A stretch of 64,000 nucleotides of DNA from Thereva unica (GCA_949987705.1 OX465281.1:136262876-136326875); one strand, 5' to 3'; shown: positions 21,807-33,721, counted from the stretch's first letter. The notes: a model not told the origin generated them from the sequence alone. Program-made: numbers and translations.

Positions 21807-21902
21807 AGCCATGGAGTCAGCTTGACAATAGCGAAGACGATGAGGATGACGAGGATGACTCGGAAGGATCGCCTGAGGCAGACGATCACCAGGATGGCCG
21901 AA

Positions 21903-22255
21903 TGTGGAAACTGCAATCCCGATAACAGTAATCTGTATCGTTATGCCTGTTATCAGTAGTGGCATTCCGTTGCAGCACTCACTCAACCGTCGACCAGCAA
22001 AGCGATAAGTGCACGGAAAAACGCTAAGCCGCAAAGCCACATTATTTCTTTTTTCATATTAAACATTTTTTCTTTATAGTGTTTTAATTATTTGAACTTT
22101 ATAGTGTTTTAATTATTTGAACTTTATAGTGTTTTAATTATTTGAACTCTTTTGGATTCGGTGATTTTGTTTTATTTTTCTCTATTAAATTTGGCGATTT
22201 TTTTAATAAAGTTATTATGGATCATTCCTATTCTTTTTTATTCATAAAACCCACA
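21903..22255 (+). repeat. 3' LTR of the gypsy element
   Basis: Begins TGTGGAAACTGCAATCCC and ends AAAACCCACA. It matches the 5' LTR almost throughout, with one extra short insertion (AAAGCC near 22032). Confidence 0.9.
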
Positions 22256-22592
22256 TATATGTTTATATATGTTTATATATGTTTATATATGTTTATATAT
22301 GTTTATATATGTTTATATATGTTTATATATGTTTATATATGTTTATATATGTTTATATATGTTTATATATGTTTCTGTATGTTTAAATATATTTATATTA
22401 TATATGTTTATATATGTATTGTATATATATATTTGTATGTATGTTTATATAATGTTTATATATGTTTATATATGTTTATATATGTTTATATATGTTTATA
22501 TATGTTTATGTATGTTTATGTATGTTTATATATGTTTATGTATGTTTATATATGTTTATATATGTTTAGTTATGTTTAGATATGTTTATATA
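22256..22592. repeat. (TATATGTTTA)n array, central part
   Basis: Perfect decamers at first (22256-22370), then variants with TATGTATGTTTA. The array is cut at 22592 by a Helitron and resumes at 24229. Confidence 0.95.
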
Positions 22593-24228
22593 CTAGTTGG
22601 GATGCCCGTTACCGAAATTCGGTCACAAAAACAATAAATATATAAAATTCACGATTCGATTTAAATATTTTTATTTCAAAAAAAAAAAAAATATTCGCAA
22701 TGACGAATTTTTAATTACTATGAAACATTTCCATTGTCGCTCCAAAGCATCTACAATTTCCCAGGATTTTTTTAATCGCATCCATGACGTTTTAAGACTA
22801 AACTCATCACGTATAGCAAGACGATAAGAAGCATATTGTAACATTGTTACTTTTGTACGTGGTAAGTTAGCATGTGAAGTAGAATGTAAACTGTATGCTA
22901 TATTGACATGCCAACCCCTATCACCATGTGGAAATAATAATGGATAAGCCAAAGGCTCCAAAGAAGGATCAAGAACAGAAAAAGAACGATTTTCATTTGT
23001 TGTTTTTGAAAAAAAAATCATATTTCGTTCGAAAGGAGGCTCACCATCATCGTTTTTGAAAATAGCAGCATCATTAGTTTGTACAGCATCATTGAAACGA
23101 CGAATATCAACTTGGTTATTAACTTTTATGATCATAGAAACTTCAGCTGCAATATTCTCAGGTCTTTGACAATATTCATGCATGGACCTGAATGAGTGAA
23201 CAAAAGGATTAATCCGATCTAACTCCAAACCTATTTCACGCATAATATCAATATTACATTCAATATTCGCATTTCTATTCATTCTATGATTAGCAGCAGT
23301 ATCTACATACATCATAGAAATACAACTGTGCATAACATGGAGGTCGGCCATAGCCAGGAATTAAGGCACCAGTTCGGTGATAGAAAATGTTATGGATTTT
23401 AAAATGGTAAATGCCATTTGCAGTGTCATTTGGCAAATTACACTCAGGGCTAGTCATTGCAAAGGCAGCATTATACGAACGAATATTTGCAAAAAAAATT
23501 TTAGAACGATTTTTAATACCACTTTCATTCGAAGTTAATCCTTCAAAAAAATTATTGAAAAGGTAATTTTGAGAAAGTGGAGGTAGATTAACTTTGCCTT
23601 TATGACAACACAAAGAAAATGCCTCAGTATTACATACGTAAAGTTACTTCAGTCAGAAAATGTTTGGCACGACAAAAATGACAACTCATATTAAAAGAAC
23701 CACACGAAAACGAATCAAAATTAACCAGAATAACATTGAAGGCACATTTAAAAAAATCAGTCAAAATTTCTAAAGGTGCAATGAATCAATTAATAAAGGC
23801 ATTCGCCAAAAAACGAACGGCAGCCCCTTACACAATACAACTCAATAATACTATACACAAAAGAGTATAAAAAAATGCACGCACAAAGTGACCGAGTTTT
23901 TTATGTCAGTTATGCCGCCAAAAATCAACACAAACGCTTGTTTTTCTCTGTTTCTCATTCGCTTCACTGAAACGGCATTTGTGTCAATCGTAGGCTACTC
24001 AGCTCTACGTTGATGCTCACAAAAAATTCAAATTTTCCAACGGCTTTTTAAAATTCGAAAAATTAAAATCGCTATAACTTTTTTATTTGTGAATCGATTT
24101 CGTTGAAATTCCTTATTACAAAACTATGCCATAAAAAGAACATTTTCTGAAAATTTAAACGAAATCGGTCCACGAACAAAAAAGCCTTAGTGTGTACAAA
24201 CTTTTTGTTTGCCTATTAATATATAAGA
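22593..24228 (-). mobile_element. Internally deleted Helitron, 1.6 kb
   Basis: On the minus strand it starts TCTTATATATTAATAGGC (24228 downward) and ends ...CCCAACTAG (22593-22596). The hairpin ACCGAA-T-TTCGGT lies 14-16 bases before the end (22611-22623). The insertion lies between A and T of the decamer array, and removing it restores a continuous TATGTTTATATGTTTATG register. It keeps only fragments of its replicase. Confidence 0.8.
22671..23700 (-). pseudogene. Helitron replicase, Helitron-like N-terminal domain
   Basis: Minus-strand frames show CHFCRAKHF (about 23683), then from 23613 CCHKGKVNLP, NIRSYNAAFAMTS, YHFKIHNIFYHRTGALIPG and YAQLYFYD. After a frameshift near 23330 come NPFVHSFRSMHEY and PLLFPHGDRGWHV. 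These blocks belong to the Helitron_like_N domain (PF14214) that precedes the Rep domain in animal Helitron proteins. The rolling-circle Rep motifs and the helicase are absent. Role in intact elements: rolling-circle transposition. Confidence 0.75.
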
Positions 24229-25300
24229 TGTTTATGTATGTTTATATATGTTTATATATGTTTGTTTATATATGTTATTTATGTATTAGCATATACATAT
24301 GTTTATCTTATTATATGTGTATAACACATAGCATATAAAATTTTTTGGTTTATGGTTTTTATAGTAAATATGTTTATATATGTTTGTTATTTGGTAAATA
24401 TGTAAGTTAATTATTTATAATATACCTGCGTGTTAAAAACAAGGTTTATTATAGTACATATATATTATTATATTATGTGTATTATGGCTTTTTATAATAT
24501 ATAATGTTTATATAGGTTTTTTATGCGGTAGATATACTTATAAATGTTTATTAATTTATGTATGTTAATTAAAGGCTTATTTTATATTAAATATGTTAAT
24601 ATATTTTGGTTATATAATATGTATGTATGTTTATATATCTTGATTATATAATTATATACTACATTTATATATTTGGTGAATATATTATTAAATGTATATT
24701 ATTTAGTATACATACGTACATTAATAAAGTTTAATTTTATAGTATATATATATATATACCTATATATTTTTTTTTATTTATGTATATTATATAGCATATG
24801 CATACATTAATATGTTTTTGTTAATAAATTAGTATGTTATTATATGTTGGTTATATAGTATAGTGTTTGTATGTCTTTTTCTTAAAGTATATAGGTTTAT
24901 GTATCTCTTTATTTATGTATTATGTAGTATATATGTTAGTAGGTATTTCTTATTTAGTTAATATGTTAATAGATGTCGATTATATAGTATAAATTTAAAT
25001 ATATGTTTTTAAAAAGTATTTATGTATGTTTATATACTGCATATGTTTATATAAGTTTGTTATATACCATATACATTAGGTTACATAGGGTTATTTTATA
25101 GTATATATGTTTTATATACATACGTTTATTATCTTTTATATTTATTAATATATGTTAATTATGCAGAAGTTTGTTTTTATATAATATTCATGTTATTTAT
25201 ATAATATATAAGTTTATGTAGTTTTGTTATGAAATTTAGATTGTTATTTAAGTTTGTTATTTAATTTATGTTTATTTATGTTATTTATATATAATGAGCA
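24229..25300. repeat. Degenerate TATATGTTTA-derived tract
   Basis: About 1.1 kb of TTTATATATG-, TTATATA- and GTATA-rich sequence in which the decamer is still visible at the left end (24229-24265) and gradually lost to the right. Best read as the decayed flank of the same array. No genes. Confidence 0.65.
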
Positions 25301-25479
25301 CGGTTGGTGGCAGGTTCTGTGTTTTCTTTACAGTGTTATTCGTACTGTTTTTCATTTATACTTTGTTCAATTAAAAAAAATCGACGAATCTTAATCTTAA
25401 ATTCCTAACATTGGAGAAAATAAGAAAAAAAAATTTCTACTTTAGCTTTATAATTTTTTGTTAATTGCAATTTAAAATA

Positions 25480-26908
25480 TAGTGGAGTCAGATGAGCATC
25501 AAATTTTAGTGAAAAGGGAATTGTCTCCAGAGTAAAATTTTTTATTTGGAACATGTTAGTTACATCGAATACTATATGAAATGGACATTTTCTACCTCTA
25601 GCAACCGCCGCTACGTAAGTTATCGGCCATTATGTCAAAAATTTACCATTTTGGTCGTTCTTTCTAAATATAAATGCGTATATCTCGGCATGTGTAGGTC
25701 CGAAAAAATCGAAAAAAATAGAGGTTGTTCGTTATGATATTGGCCACCAGCGGTTAGAATATGAAATCCTTTTCTGCACACATAACCTCAAAAAAAATCA
25801 AAAACTGAAGAAACTGCTCAATTTTGGTTTTTTGGCGAAAACTTCGAATATTTTTAGTGAAATTTGATGAAATTTTCAAAAGTTATACTTTATAATGTGA
25901 GCAATAACTGGTTAAAATTTCAAGTCAAAATATCTAATACAAGGCTCAAAAATTGACTTCAAATTTGAAAATTGATTGGCCTATCAGTTTTGTGCATCGC
26001 TTCGTATGAGGTTCTTACTTTTTTTAAAATGAAGCTTCTTTTGTGCACTTTTGATGGTGAAAAAGAAAAAATTTTAAACTTGAAGAAAAGTGAAAAAATC
26101 GAATCGAAAATCGACAATTTTTGCATTTTTTCGTCAATTTTTTTAGAAAAAATCACAGTTTTTGATAAAAGTCAATTTTTCGATCATCATATGTCAAAAA
26201 TGAACTAATAATTCAATAAAAATTGAACTTTGCCAAAAAAAGTCAAATTTTCCTAAAAAATTGACGAAAAAATGCAAAAATTGTCGATTTTCGATTAGAT
26301 TTTTTCACTTTTCTTCAAGTTTAAAATTTTTTCTTTTTCACCATCAAAAGTGCACAAAAGAAGCTTCATTTTAAAAAAAGTAAGAACCTCATACGAAGCG
26401 ATGCACAAAACTGATAGGCCAATCAATTTTCAAATTTGAAGTCAATTTTTGAGCCTTGTATTAGATATTTTGACTTGAAATTTTAACCAGTTATTGTTCA
26501 CATTATAAAGTATAACTTTTGAAAATTTCATCAAATTTCACTAAAAATATTCGAAGTTTTCGCCAAAAAACCAAAATTGAGCAGTTTCTTCAGTTTTTGA
26601 TTTTTTTGAGGTTATGTGTGCAGAAAAGGATTTCATATTCTAACCGCTGGTAGCCAATATCATAACGAACAACCTCTATTTTTTTCGATTTTTTCGGACC
26701 TACACATGCCGAGATATACGCATTTATATTTAGAAAGAACGACCAAAATGGTAAATTTTTGACATAATGGCCGATAACTTACGTAGCGGCGGTTGCTAGA
26801 GGTAGAAAATGTCCATTTCGTATAGTATTCGATGTAACTAACATGTTCCAAAAAAAAAAATTTTACTCTGGAGACAATTCCTTATGTTTTGCTCATCTGA
26901 CTCCACTA
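25480..26908. mobile_element. 1.43-kb foldback element, ~670-bp inverted arms
   Basis: The arms (about 25480-26152 and 26247-26908) are near-perfect inverted copies beginning TAGTGGAGTCAGATGAGCA, with a spacer of about 95 bp. The same 63-residue peptide can be translated from each arm on opposite strands with one residue different, which shows arm identity rather than a gene. Long TIRs with almost no unique interior fit foldback or long-TIR MITEs. ATA occurs on both flanks and may be a 3-bp duplication. Confidence 0.85.
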
Positions 26909-27119
26909 ATAGATATAATAGAGCTTTTTAAGTTTTTGAATGGAAATAATAGAAATAATATAGTTGTTATTATTAATTTTTGGGCAACAAAGATAATATT
27001 TGACTTTTCACTTTGGGTTTTGTACATTATATACATATGTCGACATGTGACATGTAAATATACTTGTATATAATATACACCTTCATATAAAATCTTACTA
27101 TATATTTTTTTATTTTTGT

Positions 27120-28204
27120 ATTTCATATCATAATGGATATCGTCCGGTCCGGGTGTTGATCCTTTACATAATTTGAGCACATTTGTTAATTCCCTTAATG
27201 TTATTTTTTGGTTGTATGGTTCAGTGTTATCCTTGAGGAAATCCATGCGAATGGTTTCGGTATCAGTTTTGTATTTTCTAAAGTTTTCTTCGTAGTCTTG
27301 TGTAGAGGTAATTTTAGCATAGTGTTTAGCAATTAGTTCTGTTATTTCTTTTTTATTACTGATGATGGTGTTGTTAATGTTTATGTAATAGATGTTTGTT
27401 GTTTTTGTTTGATAGTTTATTTGGCTTATATTGTTCCATATTGTTGGTATAGGTGTTAGAAAGTTGAGTTCTGTACGAAATTTATCCATGATTCTCTTTT
27501 CGCTTTCCTGATAAATCGTCGATCAATAGCTTTAGTTTTTTGGAAGTTGATGAGGTTGGTTGTTGTGGGTTTTTTTTTATATTTATTCTGTGTTTTTCTT
27601 CTACATTTTATTGCGTTTTTTATGTTATTGTCCCACCAAGGGACCAATGTTCTCTTTGAAAATTGGCGGGTTTTCGGGATAGTTTTTATAGCTGATTTTA
27701 TTATTTGGTCTGAAATATATTCACATTCTTCGATTTGTATAGGGAAATGGTCACTATTGTGTAGGTCAGAGAGTGTGTTCCATTGGAATCTGTTTAACTG
27801 ATGATTTATACTTAGTGTTAGGTCAATTGTACTTAATTTTGCGGTGTTTGTAGTGAAATGAGTGGGTAAGTTTGGTTTATTTATAATGCTGATATTATAT
27901 TGGTGTAATAAACCTTCTACTATTTTTCCCTGTAGTCTGTGCCTTCAGATCCCCATAGGGTATTGTGCGCGCATTGAAATCGCCTAATAGAAGAGTTGGT
28001 TTTGGCAATTGTCTGATGATATTATTTAGTTCTTTATATGTAGGGTGCTGTGCATTTGGTAGATATATATTGCAGATTGCCGTTTTTATTGGGTATTTGA
28101 TTTTTATTGGTATAGTTTGATAGTTTGTTTGTAGTGGAAGTAGTTCATATGGAATATTATTTTTTATTGCTATTAGGGTACCCCCGCAGGTGTTCCCCCA
28201 CAGT
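27120..28204 (-). pseudogene. Jockey-type LINE fragment: endonuclease to RT start
   Basis: Minus-strand frames carry, in order, an AP-endonuclease-like segment (CGGTLIAIKNNIPYELLPL near 28180, LPKPTLLLGDFNA near 27985), then VPWWDNNIKNAIKCRRK (27647), the linker before the RT domain, and LKLCKGSTPGPDDIHYDM (about 27140), the first RT block. The frame is broken near 27490 and elsewhere, and the rest of RT is missing beyond 27120. The upstream part of the same element may lie at 30713-31250, separated by another LINE. Confidence 0.65.
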
Positions 28205-28587
28205 TGTTGTCATTTCTTTCTATTATATGGTTTCTCAAATGAAAATGTTAATGTGGCTGCAATCTAGTTTATTGTAAACATATAATTAGTAATAGAGTTT
28301 ACCCTTCTAATACAGAAGGCGCACTTCTTAGCTGAACCAAGAAAGGTTTACCTACTCAGCACAACCAAGCACTGAGATTAGGCTCAACACTAAGCATGCA
28401 AACATTAAAATTAGTAAATTAAATTAACATGTAACCAACGCAAGCAACAGGAAACATAAGTGGTCACGTGAGATTTAAAAAACTCCTTTTAAGGACATCT
28501 TTACCAATGCTCACGCTAACGACATTAATATTATTATTTACATTAATGAGCATACGGTTTACAGGTTCAAATCTGCCGTAATTCGTG

Positions 28588-29556
28588 CTAGAGGAGTTGA
28601 TTTGTAAAAGAGCTCAGGTTATAACGACTCTCTCTAAACGATGCACGGCGACCTAGAAAACCTGAGTCAACCTTTCCATTAAGGAGCTGATGAACAAATA
28701 CAACATCAGCCACTTCACGACGCTTATGAAGAGAGCTTAAGTTGAGTAACTTAAGCCGGGATTCATATGATGGAAGAACTATTGGGTTTTCCCAAGGAAG
28801 ATGATTCAATGCGAATCAAACAAACCTTCGTTGAACCGATTCAATAGTCCTAACATGCGAATTGTAATGAGGAGACCAAACCTGGGACGCATATTCGAGT
28901 AATGGTCTGACAAGGGAAATATATAGGTGTTTAGTAATCAAGGGGTTGTTAAATTCTTTGGACCACCTTTTAATAAAGACTAAACTCCCTCTGGAAGAGA
29001 TATAGTTGATGTGTGTGGAGAAATCTAGCTTACTATCAAATCTAATCCCGAGATCTTTAATAAAATTAACACGAGGGATACCCTCACCAGAAAAGTTGTA
29101 GTTAAAAATTATAGGATCACGTCTCCTACTAAAAGTCATGACTTCACATTTACCAATATTAAGAACCAGGTTGTTGTTAGCGCGAGTAAAAGGTGTCAAG
29201 GTCAACTTGCAAAAGTTTGCAATCCTCAATACTCTTTATGTGTCGGTACAATTTGATGTCATCAGCATAAATCAATATTCTACAGTGTCTTAGCAGGGGA
29301 ACAATGCCATAAATTGACAAGATAAAGAGAAGAGGGCCAAGATGACTTCCTTGAGGGACACCTGATGTCGGTTCAATGGTTACAGATTTGGAACCACGAA
29401 GAAGAACTTGGTAGGTCCTGTCAGCTAAATAGGACTAGAACCATACTAGAAGGGCTTGCGGAAATCCAAGCTTACTTAATTTTAGAATTATGATGGAATG
29501 GGAGAGCTTGTCAAATGCCTTACTAAAATCAGTATAAACACAATCAGTTTGACTAC
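28588..29556 (-). pseudogene. LINE RT palm and C-terminus
   Basis: Reads CVYTDFSKAFDKLSHS (29545), SGVPQGSHLGPLLF, IYADDIKLYRH (catalytic YADD near 29258), then FIKDLGIRFDSKLDFSTHI and LVRPLLEYASQVWSPHY, ending RLKLLNLSSLHKRREVADV. This is the usual jockey/CR1-type arrangement. A frameshift near 29229 and another near 28812 break it. Confidence 0.75.
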
Positions 29557-29951
29557 GGGGGCGTTCAAGTATTACGTAACGCAATTTTTGAAAATTTTTG
29601 ACCCCCCCTCCCCCCTGTAACGCGCCGTAACGTTTTTCTGTACCCCCCCCCCTCCCTAAACGTTACGTAACACCCAACACTTTTACCTGAAAGTGACAAT
29701 TATATGACGCAAAGTACCAGAAAGCCGCTGAAATAGCTTATTTATTGTTTTAATCGCGATTACCCGTAAAACATAAACGAAAAGGGTTGCTAAGTTGGGA
29801 GATTTGAATGCACTATTTTTTTATTTAAATAAAAAAACAATGTTACGTAACGCGTTGTTCGAACCCCTCCCCCCCGCCCCTGTAACGCATCGTAACGTTT
29901 TACAAACCCCCTCCCCCCCCAAAATGCGTTACGTATTACTTGAACGCTCCC
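29557..29951. mobile_element. 395-bp MITE with GGGGGCGTTCAAG ends
   Basis: The TIRs open GGGGGCGTTCAAGTATTACG and are complemented at 29926-29951. The flanks carry a 3-bp TAC repeat (29554-29556 and 29952-29954). CGTAACG palindromes and C-tracts are repeated inside. Ends of this form are common in insect MITEs. It splits the LINE RT between block 2 and the palm. Confidence 0.75.
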
Positions 29952-30340
29952 TACCAGAAACGAGGCTCTCGACAGCATGAGAAGTGAACTCAAGAAGATT
30001 GGTGGTAGTGGAACGAGCTGCAAGAAAACCATGTTGATACGTTGAGACCAGCCTCTTGCAGATAGGAGCGATTGCAGAATAGATAATTGATTCGAAAAGT
30101 TTTGGAATAACTGACAACTTCGCAACGATGGGATTGTTGGCCACCTGTTGCAAGACATCATTCTCCGTAAGAGAAGCAGTCGTGGAGCGGGGTGAAGACA
30201 GAAGGTGCTCCCCGGCAGGCAGGGCGCAATCAGATGCAGCTGCCGCAGAGGAGGTGCTCTTCGTATCATAGACGCTCTCCAATCTTAAAGACAGAGAGCT
30301 CAGGGCATTGTGATTTTTCACCACTGCAGATGACAGCGAC
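29952..30340 (-). pseudogene. LINE RT block 2 remnant
   Basis: Contains LSVIPKLFESIIYSAIAPIC and YQHGFLAARSTTTNLLEF, the region between RT motifs 1 and 3. Upstream residues (Ser/Ala-rich) look like ORF1 or linker, implying an internal deletion. Confidence 0.65.
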
Positions 30341-30697
30341 TCAACATACTCCGAACACGCTTGGTGTTCCTTTTGATATCATCCAATAAAGGATGAATTG
30401 AAGCTGAGGGGTTAAAAGTGCAGGAAGAAGAAGTGGCGAACGGATCGCCGAATGTATGTCGTCTAACGACTCTAATGTAGTTGCAACTCGGGAAGAAATT
30501 TCCTGGAATTTATCAACCAAGGAACCCGAATTGGTCACAACAGAAACTAGAGTGTCAGACAACGTATCAAGCTTGACATTGATGGATTGGACATCGTCAG
30601 CTAACATCTGAAAATGCGAGATGTTGCCTGAGAAGGAGCTAAGACGATCCATGACTTTCTCATGACCAACGAGAAAAACGTCAGAGATGTCTTTCAT
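30341..30697 (-). pseudogene. LINE ORF1-like coiled-coil fragment
   Basis: 118 residues with regularly spaced Leu/Val (MKDISDVFLVGHEKVMDRLS, then DVQSINVKLDTLSDTLVSVV), suggesting a coiled coil. I infer ORF1 from position before RT; no zinc knuckle is seen. Confidence 0.4.
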
Positions 30698-30712
30698 CAG
30701 CCTTAAAACATG

Positions 30713-31250
30713 ACAGGGTTTGATGTCAGAGCATTGAGAGGTTTAGTCTCGTTTATTAATAGTTGGAGCTCTGGAAGTTTGAAAAATAAACCATGGAGGT
30801 TCCATTGCAATATGAAGGTGTTTGTATGATTGGTTTTGGAATTTACGTTATTATTTACCATTTTCTTTTTGGTTTTCCTTTTGATTTTTTACTATTTGCT
30901 GACTGGTCTGCTCGCATTGATGCTTGATCTTCACTTACTCGTTGTATTTGTGTGTTTGTTGTGTTGATGGGAAGTGTTAAAATTGGCATTTTTGGATTAG
31001 GAATTATGTTTGATGTTGTTGTAGCGAGATTTTCGTTTGCTGTCGTTGAAATTGTAGGGTTGATGGTTGTGCTAAGTTCTCTTTTGTTACTGTGTTGATT
31101 TTTTTTATGTTCTCGTTTGTTTGATCAGTGTTTGTTTTTCTTTTTATTTTTATTGACGTAGATCGTGCACGCTGTTTTCTGTGGGTTCTTTGATGTTTTT
31201 GAGTTTTGTGTTCAATGTAGCGGTTGCTACTTGTTATTAATTTATGTTCG
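30713..31250 (-). pseudogene. Start of Jockey-type endonuclease and preceding ORF1 tail
   Basis: The minus strand reads LQWNLHGLFFKLPELQLLI near 30815, the first strand of an AP-like endonuclease in Jockey-type LINEs, after a Ser/Thr/Asn-rich stretch (30850-31100). Several stops and shifts. Probably the 5' part of the LINE at 27120-28204. Confidence 0.4.
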
Positions 31251-31253
31251 TTG

Positions 31254-31705
31254 TTGTAGCAAGTTTAGTCAACACTCAATTCAGTTCCTGTACTAGTAAC
31301 TTTTTAGAACAGTGCTTTTAATACGTCAAAAATTATGTTTTCACTTCTACTTAGAAATACACTTTAGGAATACTGAATCAGATATCACATACGCAGACAC
31401 TGAACACATAAACGATTTTCAAAAACATAGACACAAAAAGTTGTCATGTAAAATAAAAATAAAAAATGTATTAGTAGTAGTTAGAATTTTGAATAATTGA
31501 AATCTCCTTAATTAAGTCCATTTTCATTTCTGTAAAAGTATTCAAGTTTGTAAAAGATTTATCGGTATAAAAGTTTTAATATAAAATAAAAATTTCGAAA
31601 GTTTCAAATAAAATAATTCTATATTTATACAAATAAATGAAGTGTTCAATTTTAAATTAATAATTTGTGGGACTAAAGAATAATAATTACCCATCGCACT
31701 TCATA
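31254..31705 (+). repeat. Probable 5' LTR of Mag/CsRn1-type gypsy element
   Basis: The end is defined by the primer-binding site that follows (LTR ends near ...CGCACTTCA). The start near TGTAGCAAG (31254) is a guess. AT-rich with AATAAA-like signals near 31585 and 31631. The 3' LTR was not found. Confidence 0.4.
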
Positions 31706-31706
31706 C

Positions 31707-31718
31707 TGGTGACCCCGA
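31707..31718 (+). promoter_or_regulatory. tRNA-Trp-type primer-binding site
   Basis: TGGTGACCCCGA complements the usual 3' end of tRNA-Trp. The CsRn1 group of gypsy elements is known for tRNA-Trp priming, and a matching gag occurs at 48201. Confidence 0.6.
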
Positions 31719-31728
31719 AAAAGAATTT

Positions 31729-31795
31729 AATTTCAAGAAAGAAGAATTTAATTTCAAGAAAGAAGAATTTAATTTGAAGAAAGAAGAAGGAAAAA
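31729..31795. repeat. 22-bp tandem repeat in retroelement leader
   Basis: Three copies of GAATTTAATTTCAAGAAAGA, the last slightly changed. Confidence 0.85.
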
Positions 31796-32424
31796 AAATT
31801 TTTTTAGAATAAATTTTGAAGAAAGAAGATAGAAGAAACCTCAAGAATCCGATTCAAGACAGAAAATTTTAAAATCAAGGGAAGTCAATTTTAATTAAAT
31901 TAAACATTTTTCCTTTAAATTGAATCTTAATTAAATTAAATATTTTTCTTTTAATTTTTCTAAAATATTGTACAAAATAATACTTCAAACATAAAACTTG
32001 CAACAGTAACACTTTTTCTTAATAGTCAAAATACAATTTTTCTAGTATTTTCGATTTTAAATGAATATTTTTCATTTTTATTAATCGAAAAACTTTATTT
32101 TAAATTTTGTTTTAAGGGGGGACAACCCCTTGAATGTTCAAAAAAATCGACTTTTTTTTTATTGCTCTAATTGATACTTTATTCTATCTAGAATATATGT
32201 GTAAAAGGATTTTTAAAAATTCGAAGTCGTTTTCGAGTTATAACAATTTTTGTCGGAGCGTGACACTGATTGCAACCGGCGCCTGAGCCGATCTTCCGCT
32301 GTCGGGCGGACGAAATCAGGCTCGCCAAAGCTAGTTCGTTCAGGTCAAATAATGCAAAAATGCACGAATTAAACTTTTTAAAAATGACTCATAAAGAGTC
32401 TAAGAATGTGTTTTCATGTGTTTC

Positions 32425-32550
32425 CATCACTGAGTCATTTCGTGTGTATCTTTCTTTATTGTTGACAGTCCAAGTTACAAGTGTGTCCATCACTAAGTGA
32501 TTTCGTGTGTATCTTTCTTCATTGTTGACAGTCCAAGTTACAAGTGTTAA
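32425..32550. repeat. Tandem duplication of ~65 bp
   Basis: TTTCGTGTGTATCTTTCTT followed by ATTGTTGACAGTCCAAGTTA occurs twice in tandem, upstream of the transposase and possibly part of its promoter. Confidence 0.85.
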
Positions 32551-32801
32551 CTATTAAAATGTTGTAATGTAAAAATTAACAAGGCAAGTATATAAACAAT
32601 GTGTTATTTTTACATTTCACTTTAGCATTTTATTTGACGTGTATCGCAGTAATTTTTTCTCTCGAATTTCATGCTACAATTTTTAATCGTTTTGTAAATA
32701 AATACTTGTTTTGAACCCTTGTAACATAATATTTTTCGATGTTTAATTTATTATTTGTTTTTTGTTTATAGTGAATTTTGGTACAAACTTTTGTTTTAAA
32801 A

Positions 32802-33717
32802 ATGTCTCAACGTTTTTTGGACAAGAAAGGCAACAAAACTGCGAGATGCAGGCAGCGGAGTACGAAACAAAAACACCGTCCGATTAACAGATACGAAGCC
32901 GACAAAAATGTACTAAAAAATATTAGTGCATCATCGGGAAAAATTGAAAGTGGGCGATCAGAAAAAGTAGAAGTGAATTCTTCTTTTGGATACCGAATAC
33001 TACATTTCATGACTGTTTTTTCGGCTATAAGCGGCGCTGTAAAATGTCGAACATGCAACGGAGGAGTTACGTTTCGGGAAACATCTATTAGAGGTTTAGG
33101 ATTCAATTTGGTTATCGTTTGCAACAAATGCAAGCCAAGAGCGATTCGTTCGTGTCCTGTTATAAACGGTCATGGATACGAAATCAACAGACGGATCTCA
33201 TTCGTTTTCCGATTGCTTGGTGTTGGAGCGGCAGGGATCGAAAAATTTTGTGGCCTGATGGATCTGCCTAGGCCGGTTTTCCAAAGCATGTACGATAAAA
33301 TTATGGAAAAAGTTCAAATTGTTGTAGATGCTGTTGCTCGTACTTCTATGAAAAACGCTGCTGAAGGAGAAAAAAAGAAAAACGCTGCAGCAGGCAATGG
33401 CGAAGGATTATCGGTTTCAGGTGACGGAACTTGGATGAAACGAGGACATTCGTCACTCTATGGCGTCACTACAATCATTGGATATTTCTCTGGCAAAGTC
33501 CTCGATTATGTCGTAAAGTCGGCGTATTGCCAATCCTGTGCGCTGTCAAAAAAACTACTTTCAGCTGCTGATGTTTTAGTTTGGAAAGCGAATCACGAAG
33601 AAGAATGCAGTGCAAATCATGAGGGATCTTCTGGCAAAATGGAGGTAGATGCGGCGGTAGAATTGTTTATGAGGTCTAAAGATCGACACTCTGCAGAATA
33701 TCATAACTATATCGGAG
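32802..33717 (+). pseudogene. Transposase, N-terminal part (PF20700-like, DDE)
   Basis: The ATG at 32802 is chosen because it starts the MSQRFLDKKGNKTARCRQ block; upstream in-frame codons are not conserved-looking. About 305 residues precede the break: a basic N-terminus, two CxxC pairs (CRTCNG and CNKC, likely zinc-binding), then LSVSGDGTWMKRGHSSLYGV with the first catalytic Asp, and KSAYCQSC. The last residues, NYIGDG, precede the second Asp. The pattern is the Mutator-like transposase domain of Pfam PF20700, frequent in arthropods. The frame is cut by the LTR element at 33722 and continues at 46356; the ATGG duplication at 33718-33721 shows the exact breakpoint. Confidence 0.8.
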
Positions 33718-33721
33718 ATGG

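Larger units (their letters stand above)
14776..22255 (+). mobile_element. Complete but decayed Ty3/Gypsy retrotransposon, 7.5 kb
   Basis: Two LTRs of about 350 bp (14776-15121 and 21903-22255) enclose a primer-binding site, gag and pol in the order protease, reverse transcriptase (RT), RNase H, integrase, which is the Ty3/Gypsy order. A TATA duplication flanks the element (14772-14775 and 22256-22259), inside the TATATGTTTA array. There is no envelope gene. The two LTRs differ at only a few positions, so insertion was fairly recent, yet the coding region carries a MITE, a LINE fragment, an in-frame stop in protease and at least two frameshifts in pol. Confidence 0.9.
28235..30712 (-). mobile_element. 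Jockey/CR1-group LINE remnant with internal deletion
   Basis: Minus-strand order is an ORF1-like coiled-coil segment (30697-30341), a jump into RT block 2 (30340-29956), a MITE, the RT palm (29550-29230) and the RT C-terminus (29229-28588). The endonuclease and RT block 1 are missing, so the middle has been deleted. It sits between two pieces of another LINE and probably inserted into it. Confidence 0.65.

Noticed and set aside
22142..22637. Tyr/Ile/Cys-rich frames of 120-145 codons
   Set aside because: Same decamer array in different phases.
25546..26851. Identical 63-residue frames on opposite strands
   Set aside because: Consequence of the long palindrome; no domain or codon bias.
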